A stretch of 64,000 nt of DNA from NCBI GenBank assembly GCA_036172665.1, contig CM069870.1:66898212-66962211 (forward strand). The letters run 5' to 3'. Numbering within the stretch: position 1 is the first letter of the stretch; each line of letters starts with the position of its first letter. A model generated the notes under the pieces. The model was not told where the DNA came from. It saw only the letters and a list, made by a program, of their open reading frames with translations, and did not search any database. Below, in pieces: positions 13,201 through 26,202 of this stretch. The position numbers and the translations under genes are program-made. Source of the stretch: Prosopocoilus inquinatus (taxonomy: Eukaryota; Arthropoda; Insecta; Coleoptera; Lucanidae).

Positions 13201-16200
13201 GTGAACGATAATGTGCACAGAAGAATGTTTTGTAACAATATTTTACAAAGGATTCAAGAAGAGCCGAACTTTTTATTGCATATTCTCTGGAGCGACGAAT
13301 GCTTGTTTACGAGAGATGGCGTCTTTAATAGCCATAATTTTCATTTTTGGGAGGACGAAAATCCCAAGGCAGTAAGGGAAATTGGACATTAGAGAAGATT
13401 TTCGGTAAATGTTTGGCTGGGGATTTTAAATCTCCGAGTTGTTGGACCAATATTTCTTCCAAATCGTCTAAATGGAATTGAGTACGTTAACGTTTTAGAA
13501 GAAGTACTGGATAATATTCCACTGAATTTGAGACCCAACGTGTTGTAGATGCATGACGGAGCCCCTGCTCACAATGCCAGAATTTCTAGGGATTGGTTAA
13601 ACGAACACTTTCCGAATCGGTGGATAGGGCGTAACGGTCCAATAGCATGGCCGGCAAGATCTCCCGATATTAATCCTCTGGACTTTTTCGTTTGGGGGTT
13701 TTTAAAGGAAAAGGTCTATGCAACGCCTCCAGTGAACGAAGAGGATGTAATTAATAAAATTACGGCGGCAGTTCGATTAATCACCCCGGATATGTTGGAG
13801 CGCGTTTTGAATTCGCTTCCTCGAAGATTGGAATTATGTCTGGAAACTGATGGCTACCAATTTGAACAGTTCTTATAATTTTTTCATATTATCTTTAAAT
13901 TTGAATACAATTGGTATCCATGTTAACATAAAATTCTTGCTAATTTGCGTATTTACCTGATTTATAGTAAATAATAAAATGATTACTACCACAGTACTTG
14001 TCTGATTAGGTGTTGCCAAATTTAAGCTGCTCGTGTGACTTAAGAAAGCACTGTACTACTTTTTTCAATTAAGATTGTCAACTCAGAATTAAACAAAGAT
14101 TTGGCCTGCGTGGCGTTTGTCCGCATTTTTCTGGCCACCGTGTATATTCGTTTGATTCAGGTTTGTGTTTATAATGGAAATTTCTGACATGCCTTTTACT
14201 TTTATAGTGTGAAACAACTATATTTGTACAGAGATAATTAAAATCGCGGTAATTCCAAGGAACACAACCTCATGACGTCTGCAGAATTTCTGTGACGCAT
14301 TTGCTGTCGGATCGCTAAACACTGCAATCTCTTAATGGAAGATCATTTAAGAGCCTTTCAAATTCGAATTATTTGACTGAAAGAACCGTTCTTCAAAGTT
14401 CGTTGTTCGGTTTTAGTAATTACTGCAGGCATTAACGCTTAAGCAGGTGACGTGATAAGATTAAAAGTTCGTCAGTTCTATTTCTAAACAAATAACATTT
14501 GGGTTGTTAAAAAGTCAGTCTACGTATTTTTAATTAGTTCGAACGACAATGACTCACGTTACTATCTTGAGATGATTGAATAGAAGAAAATTGAAAAGAT
14601 TAGTGAACATTACGCAGAAAGTGCAAAGTGAATCAATAATTTTGTCGTGCAAATAACCGCCACTCCTTGTTTTACCAAACGTAAACAACGCACGCAATGG
14701 ATAACGACCCTTTTCCCAAAATTAAATATAAGCTATTCCGTTACTATTTGTCATCGCAGTATGCCGTGAAAGTCTAGTGCTAGTGAGTGTATATATGACT
14801 CATGTATGCAACTAAATTTTGTCAATATTTGTCGTTTCGCTTCAGTGTTGCCAAGAAGTTTAAACATTTGGTTGAAATAGTCACTAGAAACAGACAAAAA
14901 TTCACAAATAAAAATTTCACTAGAAACAAATGCTAAGGAATTAAAGTGTATAGTTTATATTAATTGAATTGTACTTTGTCGAATACGTAATATAAACATT
15001 TCAATATTCTATTTAAGAGAATTAAGATTGACAATACATACTGGCTTCGGAAATAATAAAAAAATAAACAGTTGGGAAAATTTACAAAAGACAATTAGAG
15101 TCGATAGTTTTTGTCGAAAGCTTAAACAAAAGACGATCGATTATCTGAGAAAATCAAGAAACAAAAGAAAAATTGTTCACTTTGTGCTAGAAATAAATTG
15201 AAACCAGAGACGTTCTAATCGAATTTCGATTTTTTCTTCACAAGAAAAAAACAAAATTCAGTCGACTATCAGAAAACAAATTACGGTCGGAAGCAAAAAA
15301 CAGTAGTTTCCTGTAATTTTTCTTTCTCCAAAAACGGAATACTGTTTAAGTGCGATTTCAAAGATTTTACAAAAGTTTGAGCTTGTCAAATTTGAAAGCT
15401 TTCGAAATTTTTAAGTGTCACGTGAAGTCATATTTAAGTAGTGTCGTTTTCAATTACAGGAAACTGTAATCGTCTACTAATTTTTTGCTTAAAAAAGACA
15501 CAAAAATAATACAATGCATTCGCCGCCCGGCGGTATTAAACTCTCTCATTGTTTTCTTTTTGTTCAAAAAAATGACAAGTATCGATCGCCGTTCACTCAC
15601 TTTTTCTGCGATTCATTTTTCTTCACTGCTTCTGCAAAATGGCGCTTTTACAAACACGTAAAAAATTCCTACTTGCATGTTATTGAAAAAAAGAAAAAGG
15701 ATACGGATTCTTATGCTTGGTGACCTTGAGGAACGTAACTAATTGTTTTGCGGCAAGGAAATCACTAGGTTTGTCATTAAACAAGCCGGTCACGATTTCA
15801 CTGATTACTTGCCTGAAATTTTAACAGAAAGTCATCACGTCATCAGTTTTCAGTTCTGGAGGCAAAATTAAATGGGCAACACTGAGCACTAGTTTACGTG
15901 ATTTCATGGTTCCGCTGGTAAATGACCCGTTTTCTTTTTGCTCGGTGAACACCTAATCTAATTATTTTATGAGCAAAGTTACGCAAAACGTCATTTGAAG
16001 TCAATTAAAAAAAAAAGAACAAAACACAAGCAAATTACAACGAAACTCGAAGAATAAGAAGAGAAAAGAAACAAAAGATGATCGGTGACACTTGACACGG
16101 AAAGTTTAGTTGTAATTTGCTTGTGTTTTCTTTTGTTCTTTCTCACTGAGAACTATTCGAACCTTTTTTTTTAATCAAAGATAAAAGGAATTTAAAACAA

Positions 16201-19200
16201 CGGGACGTTATTTCAAAAAAAGAGAACAAAAGAAAACACAAGCAAATTACAGCGAGACTCGAAGAATAAGAAGAAAAATGAAACAAAAGAAGATCGGCGA
16301 TACTTGATGAACGAAAAGAGAAGACTGTACGTATATCTACTAAAAAGAAAATTTTATGAGAAAGACAAGAGAAAACTATTAAAAGATGTCAACGGGAAAC
16401 GAAGAAGAAAAACAAAATATCCCGTGGAACGCTTCAAAATCATCTCAACTGACATCAAAATCAAACCTATAGTAAAAGAAATATGAATAGCAAATGGAAA
16501 AAAGTTAGAGAAGAGAAAATTAAATAAAACAACAGAATAAGTTGTTAGAACTAATTCATTTTTACCAGATTCATCCTGCTTATCGCTTCGGCTCAGTGTT
16601 GCCAACTGTCGAAGTGTTTAAGTAGTAACAATAGACATTTTGATAATTCACTGGAGCGAATTAAGTAGAATTCATCTCTCTCACATTTTTGTACGGTTCT
16701 ATTTGAGAAAATCTGAGAAGTGGTGTGACCGACAACTAACGAAAGATTTCTATAATAAGGAAAACATTGAAATGGCATTTGGTTAACCTATAAAAACACA
16801 TTGTGAGTTTTGTGACGTTTCCATACTTTTAGCATAACAAAATTAATGACAGCTCTTTGTCTTCATTATTGAAAGCGCCATCTGTTGATTGCTGATTTTT
16901 ACGAATATCGAACAAACGATCGAGAGCGCCATCTCTTTTATCTTTTGTTATTGTCTCTTCTTGCGCAGCTAGTTTTCTTGTTGGGTTATTTGGGCCTTTA
17001 CGTGTTCGCCCCATTGATTTTTTTCAAAGAATCGCCAGAATCTTTGAATCTGTTTATTGTTCTTCCCTGTTCTTATTTAGTTCTTCTTTTACCTAAGTAT
17101 TTTGTTTTCGCACTTAGAACTATTTTCTTTTATTCTTCTTTTTACCTTTTGTTTCTGTTAGGGGTAATTTTAAGTCAGAGTAATTTATTAAGTTTCCAAA
17201 TATTCTCTGTCAGAGTAAAATCGTCGGTCTTTTTTTTTTCGTTTTTCGTTTAATCCGTTTGCACTTTATTGTCCTTCTCTATTCGTATTTTATGCTCTTT
17301 TGTTTAAGCACTTGGAATCATTTCTTTTTGTTTTCTTTGAACCTCTTGTTTCTGTTATATCGGGGGGAAGAGGGGGAGGGTTGTTTTAAATCGGAATTAT
17401 GAAGTTTTCAGACAGACTCGTCGATATTCTTCTTGTTTTTCGTTCTTTCGTCTCTTTGTACTTGATTGTTCTTCTCTGATCTTACTTACTGATCTTCTTT
17501 CGTTTATTTTGTTTTCGCCTTTCGAATTACTATTTTTTTCCTTTAACCATTTGTTTCTATTATATCCGATATTATTTTCAGTCATTAAGGGCCGTTTTCA
17601 TAATGAGACTTTAAGGATAATAATTTCAGTCATATTCTAAGTCCGACCGTCAAATCTGATAAAACAAAAACAAAAGACGATCGTGCATGAAGATAAGACA
17701 AAAATAAAAATATGTAAAACTAAGAAATGGTAAAATATTGATAATCAAAAATTCAATCTCGATATACAAAAAATTAAAATAAAATAAAGTCAAATTGAAT
17801 AAATGAAAGAAAAACACGAAAAAGTCAATCAATTGATGATTAAGAAATGAAAAATCGTATCAAATAAAGTCGAACGAAAGAAAAAAACAAAAATTAAATA
17901 TGATAGACGAAAATAAAAATTATATAAAAACAATTAATCCTTAAATGTTAAGAAAATATAATTAAAAAAATAAAATCAAATCGCATAAAAGAGAAAACAA
18001 AAATGACCGTCGATGCAAGCGAGTAAAATGTGAAATAAGCTTAATTCGAGTAAATAAAACAAAAAAGTAAATGAAACCAAATCGTATAAAAAAGAAAACA
18101 AGAGTGGCGATCGATCGAAGGGACATTTTAATCCCTTTTCTAAATTCAAATCCAGTAAATTTAAAGAAAAACAAAAACAAAAGACGATCAGTTGATAATC
18201 TATAAATAAAATAAAATCGCCTAAAATAGAAAACAAAAATGGCGATCGATCGAAGAGATTAAAATGCAAAATAAATTCAAATGGTGTAAATTAATAGAAA
18301 AATAAAAACAGAAGACGATCAATTGATAAATAATGGCAGTTTTCATAATCAGAGTCTAAGGAAGCTTTAATTTAAAATCACTTTAAGTATAGGGAAACAA
18401 ATTTAACTTTAAATTTAAAGTCCTATTACGAAATCGACCCTAAGGGCCGTTTTCATAATCAGACTTTAATTTTAAAGTCACTTTAACCTAAAAAAATACA
18501 TTTGTTTCCCTATCTCTTAAAGTGACTTTAAATTAAAGCTTCCTTAAAGTCTGATTATGAAAATGGGCCGTTAGAAGAAAATCGTCGATATTCTTTTTGT
18601 TTTTCCATTTAGCGTTTACCTAATTACCAATTACGTTACGAGTAGGCAAGCGCAACACCCGTGAGCAAGGAGCTAGAGCGTACCAAGACTTTCTCGGAGT
18701 TTTTGCGTTCCGGTCTCATGTATTGCTTAAGCTTTCACTTTACAACAACGACCTGTACATGCGAATATTGTTCGTTGAGCATTTTCTGAATTCCTATTGG
18801 ATAATAGTTTTATCTAGATTTCTTTTTATATTCGTATTTTGTTTTTTTTAATTATTTTTGTTACAAACGTCCTGAACGTGTTTTTTATAGTTTTGTAACA
18901 AACAGTCGGAATCAAGTAGAAAAATTCGAGTGCGCCACTGCCGGAAACTTGCCGGTATCAATCTTTTATGGATCGCAGAATCCAGGCGCCGCGACGGCTC
19001 GGCTGGTCGAACCGTCCTGAAAATGTTTGTCGCGGGAAATTGGTTTGACAGTAATGGAGATGTTTTCATTGTCGGAGAAAGTGTGGGCGGTTATTGATCG
19101 TCATTATTCTTAGAGACGCGAAAATAAAGTACCTTGAACAAATAACTTTATCTCATATTAGACTTTTGTGTTGCCTTACAGAAAGTTTCGATAAGATAAT

Positions 19201-22200
19201 TACAGTCGGAAACTAAAAATAGTAGATAATTATAGTTTCCTGTAATTTTTCTTTTCCCAAAATGGTACTGTTTAAATACGATTTCACAGCGACACTTAAA
19301 GAATTGCTAATAGCTCTCAGATTTTACAAGCTCAAACTTTTGTAAAATCTATAAAGTATGTAAACTGTACAATTTTAGAGAACGAAAAATTACAGGAAAC
19401 TGTAATTGTTTTGCGACCGTAAACTATGAGTTACTTCGTTTAAAGAAAATGCAATTCAGAGTTTCTAGATCGGGCCATGCATGATTTGTTTGTTTTGTTT
19501 TGTTCTATTGTTTCTTGTCAGATTCGCCGTTCTTTCATTTATTTTTTATCTATTCCATTATTCTATTGTTTTTTCTTGCTTTTCTTCTCTTTTTGTACAC
19601 ATCGGTTTTCACATTTTATTGATTCCTTTTTTATAATTTCTTTTATTTCCTACCAGTTTATTTTTTCGTCGATTTTCATTTGTTTTCTATCTTAGTATCG
19701 TAGCACTGTTTACTTTTTTTAAATTCATTTAGTGCTATCGTATTTCTATTTTGTTAATTTTAGTCATCAACTTTCTCTTGTTTGATTTGTTTGCTTTCGT
19801 ACTATGGATTTTGCTTTTTATTTTCTTTTGTCATCGTTTTTCATTTGTTCTTCAAAAACTGGTCGATTTTAATTTTTTTTTTGTCCATCTTAGTATCGTG
19901 GAACTTCTGTTTATTTTTTAATTAAAATTCATTTTATGTTCCCGCATTTCCATTTTATTTACTTTTTTTCGTATTGATTTTTCACGTTTTACCTTTTTGC
20001 AATTGTTTCTTGTTTTCTATTAGTTTCTTTAATTTTTTCATCTGGAGATTCATCTGTTTTTTTTTCTGGAATAAACTTCGTAGAAAGAGAAGCCTCGAAT
20101 CACTATAAAATTTTTCGTCTTTCGATGAATTTTATTCGATCACTAATTTCATGGATAATCCTTTTAATTGTTTTTTTGTGCATCTTAGTCTTCTATTTTC
20201 TTTTGTTTTTCTTTCTGTTCTTTGTGCTCTATACTATGGATTTTGTTTTTCTTTCTGTTCTTTGCGCTTTCATGCTGTGGATTTCTCTTTTTCTTCTTCT
20301 TATTTTTATCAGAAAATGAATACATTGCATCGTACCGTTTTTCCATTTATTAATTTTTTGTCTATCTGTTCTTCTTTTGTTTTTTTCTATTTTTCGCATT
20401 TCTCTTATTTTTAAACGATTCGGTTCTCGCATTTTATCAACTCCTTTTTACAGTTCTTTTTCATGTCCTACGAGTTTAGGAGTGTCGCCGATTTTAGCAT
20501 TGTGGTACTTTTTTTAAAATTCGTTTTATGCTTTCGTAATTCTTTTTTGTTTATATTCAATCAAATAGACTTTTTTTAATCGACTCTTACAAATTGTCTT
20601 TTGATTTCTATTATTTTTTTATTTTTCGTTGGGCGATTCATTTGTTTTTTGTTCATTTTAGTCTTTCTACTTTTGTTTTTTTTCTGTTTGCTTTCGTACT
20701 GTACATTTCTCTTTTGCTTTTCTTATCGAATTGATTTTTCGCATTTTGTTAATGCTTTTTCGTAGTCCATCGTTTTTCTTTTGTTTCGAGTTCGTCTCAG
20801 TTGTGAGCTTTTGTTTTATGCACTGTATTACGTCGTTCTTTTCTTTTTTATTCTTTTTTTCTGTAGTATTATTGACTCTACAGTTTAAAAAATAAAAATT
20901 AAAAAAATTATTAATGCTGTCCGTAGTTTATCCTTTTCCATTTGTTTTCTGTCCATCAAATTTGTGATCTTCTTTTGTCTTATACATGGTATTTCTTTTT
21001 TCGCTTTTTAATTGTGTTATTGACTTTTTTTTTATATACAGTTTTACTCTTATTTATATTTATTTATTTTTATATTTTGTTCTGTTATATTTCTCTTTTG
21101 TTTCTGATTGGTTTGCAAGATAATTTGGCGTTTTAAATATATTTTTTTTGACTTTCCTTTCATTCTTTTCCGCTGAGCTTATTTTTAGCAAAAAGCAAAA
21201 AAAGAATAGTTTTTTTGATCACTTCTATAATTTTAACATGGTTTTATTTTAAGATGATGATTTTATGGTATTTTATTATCATGGAATTTTTTTTGTATTT
21301 ATTCCCGCTAATATTTCAAATAATGTACCAGAATGTGTTAATATTTTTTTACACTTCGGCCTAATTGGATGCAGTTTGTAACTATGTAGGTAGTTTAATT
21401 TATTCTAAAAGTCAGGGAAACTACTAGGCAAAGATCAAACGAGACAACGTGGTATTTCTTATTATTGCTTAGTCTATTTTACTCACACGTTTATTCAATT
21501 TATAAATAAATAAAAAGTTTTCTTTTTGTTTAGGTATCGTCTGGTGTCAAGATGACGTCCTACACAACCTCCAGGACTTTCAAGATAACACCGAGCTCCA
21601 GGAAAAATCCGAAGACATCGAGAAAGTCATCAAGGACAAATGCGTCAAAGCCGGAGGAGAAAAGGCCTTCGATGAACTTCAAGTGAGCTTCAATTTAATC
21701 ATTTTAATCATAGAGAAAAAAAAAATTGTTAAATGCGTTTTTTCTTGCAGATTGAAAAGGAGGCGGTGATGACGTGCTTCCAAAACTTGGTCGACACGGA
21801 ACAGATCCAGGTGGAAATAGAGGAGGCCAAGAAGACCGGCTCCATGGACGAAGTTTTCGCGAAATACTGCAAGAGGAAGCCCGAGTTCCTCAGCTGCTTC
21901 AACAACTTCACCAACAAATTGGAGAAGTGCCTGCTGGAAGGCGAAAAGAACACGCTGAAGATCGGGGTTAATCTAACGGAGACTTTGATCGACTTCGCTT
22001 GCTACAAAGATGGAGACCGTCTCGCAAGTAAGTACTGCACGATTAAAAAATAAATAAAATAAAATAAAAATTATTGGCTCTTGCCATCAAATTCAACGTC
22101 TTAGTTCAACTGAGGAAGAAATCGATATTAAGCATTGATTAAAAAAAAAAAACGAATTAACAAAGTCAGTCGGTATCAGTGTTGTTAGAAAAAATATAAC

Positions 22201-25200
22201 AGATGTCGCAATAGACTTCGTAATACGTTTTCAATTATAATAACAGATGTCGCCGTAATTCATAATTCAGTATTTGTGATTTGGGTACATATCTCGTTAC
22301 GTCACGTCACGTGATAAATTCCATTGGTCATATTAATGAGATTTTTACGTTACTTGATCAACAGCACATTTTTTGTGAATTAGATGAAGCTTTCGGAGAC
22401 AGATTAAAACTCACTGTGGCGGACGGAAGTTTCCTGTGACGTCATGAGTTACTTTTGTGGAGGGGCGGGGGGATCCAACCAATTAAATTACACATTTGAA
22501 TGGGAATGAGGCAACCTGCTAGATGCAATATCAGTTTTACCAACCTTGATAATTCAAATAAGTACTAGGTGTATACCTATGCTATTAAGTTGTCGTCATA
22601 TGACGTTTCTTTTAAAAAATATTCGCCTGTTGTCAATTTGCTCATCAATTGAGTCAATTTACTCCTGTAATTTTGTCTTTCAATTTCCTGTTTTACTAAA
22701 AGAACCGAGAATGAGTTTAAAAAGCATTCATCAGTAATCATAATAATTATGAGAGCGTCTGTTACAATAAGTATAAATTTATTAAAAAATAGAAAAGAAT
22801 GTGCCGCTCTACTTAATTTTTTTATTGTTCGCACGGCGTATTGTACAAATTGTTATGATTGATAACAGATTTTTATACAATAACTATTCCGGAATGAAAT
22901 ATTGATAATACAGTGAGCTTTTGAAATGAAAGCCACATGATCCATCTGTTTAGACTTTAGACCATAGAGATTAAGTATATGGAGGACGTTGTGTCGCATA
23001 AAGTGTGCTACTGAAAACCGGTCCAGAGGCAGGCCTTTAGTATGGCAAAAGGACCTGATTGTGGAATATATATACTTTGTCACGCATATGTTGCGTACTC
23101 TGGGGCTTCTTATTTTTGCCGTACAAGAGAGAGGAGTACACGTCGCAAAATCGGCTTGTTTTTAGCCAACTTCTTGCTATTCTTCCAGTTACCTAACCTT
23201 CATGGTATAGACAAAATACTTTACACCATTGGCAAACCTGCAATAAGTAGGTATAAAGTGGTCAAGTAGAACTGGCCGTTCTGAATTTTATTTTGAAATG
23301 GTACAACTGGAGTAACTTCCTGTTTGTTGATGGGTTGACGTTGACAGCCTTCAATATTGGTAAGATAGCGTTTCAGATTCAAAAGTAAACGCTCGACGTA
23401 ACCTACAATTTTGTCGTTAAGTCTCTATCAATTTAATTATCAAAACATATCCGGTTGCAGTGTTGAAAATAGTTGAATACAAAAATGCTCTTAATTGTGT
23501 TGCCAACTCAAACAATTCTACTTGATCACTTTGTACAAGGAAATTAGAAATGATTTCAACCCACATGACTCCACCGTGAATGCATGAAAAACCCACCAAA
23601 ACAAGTAAATCAAAATCAAATACGAGAGATAGAAAGTCAGTGACAAATGTACGCTAATTTGAAACTGAGTTTTCTCAGTGTTGCCACTTCTGAAAAGACA
23701 AAACCTAATTCAAATTGGTCACTTGGGTTGAAATTATTGCTGATGTCATTGTATAAAAATTTATTTTCTGTGATAATAATCAGGGGCAGACCTTTAACTT
23801 TGAGGGCTCTGGACTAATACTGTTTAGGGGCCTACCCAATTAACCCAAGTTTTAGTATTACTAACAAATGCGTCACGTGGGTTACAAAATAAAAATCAAA
23901 TAACATGTGTTTTTTAAATGGTCATAAGGACTGGCTGTGGAAAATACTTTTTATGTCATTGCTTGATTCATACACTTTTAAGGAGCTACCAGTACATCAT
24001 TTCTGTCATCTAAAGAATCTGACCTAGAAATTTAAACGTTGCTGAAGTATACATGAGTGGTGCTAAGGCCTGAATTAGCCACCCCTTATGGCATTTAAAA
24101 ACAAAAAATTGTTATAATCTGAAAATACAATTCAGCAATCAAACAAATTTCAAAAAATTATAATCCAAGCTCCATAATTATCAAATTACTTCTAACAGTG
24201 CAAATTATAACTTACTAATCACAATAACATTCAGAATGACCAACACACGTTAATGTTTATCTTACAATACTTATTTTAAATTTGAGGAATTCATTTTAGT
24301 ATAGGGTCATTCATATTAGATAGTTACTTCTAAAAGTGTTTTGCAATGAAAAAATTAAATAAAAATATAAGAGACACAAATAAAATAAAATAAAGTTGTA
24401 ATCTAACAGTCCGCTTTGCTGACAAGACAATATAAGGAAGTGTTAAAAAAGACAAATGTTAAAAGGAAATCTCTTCTTCTGAACATTTAGGACGGAATTA
24501 AAAAGAATTACGATTTTCAGCAATTTAATCTGATACAAACAGGAATTGACTTTTCGAGTTTGATACTCATCTTCTTCTTCCAGAACAATTTCGTTTTTCG
24601 CTTTCCAGCCAAGTCTTCATACTCAATCGAATAACTCACAAGTAATACAACAGTTTTTTTTTTAATTTCTTCATTTTAACTTATACCTACACATACGAAA
24701 TCTCTATCTATTCTGAATCACCCCGTATATTTACAGATGAAGTGCAAACTGCAAAATTAGAACCTAGAAGACTGAGTTGCAATAGTTTTTAAGTATTTTA
24801 CAATTATTTCTATACTACTTTAATCATAAAAAGAAAATCTTAAATAAAGTGATTTCTTTCTCTTTCTAAACAAATTTTGGACGATCAATTTTCATAATCA
24901 TTTGAACTTCTGGCGCTAAAGTATGTTTCGATTTTAGGTATGAACAATTTTATATAATTTATTTTTTCTGAAATTAATTTAAAATATATATTTTGAGCGC
25001 GAATGGGGCCTTTTGAATCATCGGGGCCCTGGACTGCAGCCCGTAAAAACCATGTCTAAATCCGTCTTCAATGTTTTTGGGTTTTCAATGAATAAAACGC
25101 GATTGTAAACAATTCTAAACAATGTTGACAACTGGGTTGTAAAAATTCCGCAGTTGTGTTCTTTTCAATTTTAAGTGTCCGTTTAACGTTTAAAAACTAT

Positions 25201-26202
25201 TTTCTATTGTTTTACTTTCAATTAATTCCAGATCTGGTTATTTTTTTTTCAGTTGTCTTTCTATTTTGGTTATTGTTTTAGTTTTATACAGGGTGGTAAT
25301 TGAAATTAATTTATACAAGGTGGAACAAAAGTATCGAATAATACTGTAACTTTCTTATTTAATTAATTCAATTCATTTATTGCCTTATGTTTCACAGGAA
25401 ACTTCGACATTGTCAAAAAATTACATGTATAAAAATGTACACATTGTTGCCAAAAAGTCGAGCACAGTTTCGGTGAACTTGAATAGTTATAAAGAAATGT
25501 TTAAGATAAAAGTTGTTGTTGGTGTATTTCTACGCTGAATTTCGAATGTGCGTATTTTTCGAATTTGCATACAAATCCATGCCCAGCTTTAAATTAGAAT
25601 TAAGACAATTCCAACTGGAACATTGTTTTTACGAACATGAAGAGTTCTTATGCAGCTCTCTTTCCCATGACGACACCGAAATATCCTAAGAGATCTGTGG
25701 TTGGAATAATAATAATAATAATTACTATTAATTAATTGTTTCAGTGTTCATTGCCGAAGGTGGCCAAGAGTGTCTAACCGATAAACGAGACGGCCTGCAA
25801 GATTGCTTCAACAAGTCGATGAAGAACATAATCCCCAATGATTTCTCGCTGGAAAATCTCCCCCTCCTGGTGATAGGTGAAAGCGAATGCAAGTAAGTCA
25901 AACGATTTAATTCAGCTTTAGAGGTGGATTTTAACTTTTGTTTGATCATTTCCAGCGAGTTTACCACTTTACAACATTGCTTCGTGAAAGAACTGGAAAC
26001 GTGCAAGGACAAAACCCCAGCGAATCTAATGGAAGCCCTCTTCAAGTTCATCCGCAAAACCCTGCCGTGTTCGACTGAGCGGCAAGCCCTCGCAGTTGGT
26101 GATGGTGGCCCTCGTAAGTTTGGTAATAATAGTAGCCCGGTTGTAAGCGCAGGTAGCGGCCTTGCGGTCTTGTCCGTTGCTTTGCTGACAGTCTACGTTT
26201 AG
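1234..26202 (+). CDS. Gene A, short isoform: DUF1397 (27 kDa hemolymph glycoprotein-like) protein with GPI-type tail, 285 aa
   Basis: Exons: 1234-1270, 21534-21682, 21751-22027, 25745-25892 and 25956-26202 (intron phases 1, 0, 1, 2; 858 nt in all). Exon 1 and the start of exon 2 encode a signal peptide with likely cleavage after Cys17. Residues about 40-250 are one DUF1397 repeat: IEKVIKDKC, a run ending in YCKRKPEF, then CYKDGDRLA, FIAEGGQECL, and a C-terminal block with KELETCKD and RKTLPC. The tail (about residues 263-285) has a small-residue stretch, SSPVVSAGSG, followed by a hydrophobic end and an immediate stop. This resembles a GPI-attachment signal, which is unusual for a family known mainly as soluble hemolymph proteins. 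The distant exon 1 is accepted because it aligns closely with exon 1 of gene C and has the same phase. Family function is unknown; secretion and surface anchoring are inferred. Confidence 0.8.

Noticed and set aside
16885..17253. 122-codon plus-strand open frame rich in Phe, Leu and Ser
   Set aside because: It lies in a T/C-rich repeat tract. The hydrophobic look follows from composition, and there is no family pattern. The same applies to 17976-18269, 20151-20414, 31414-31653 and 31685-32047.
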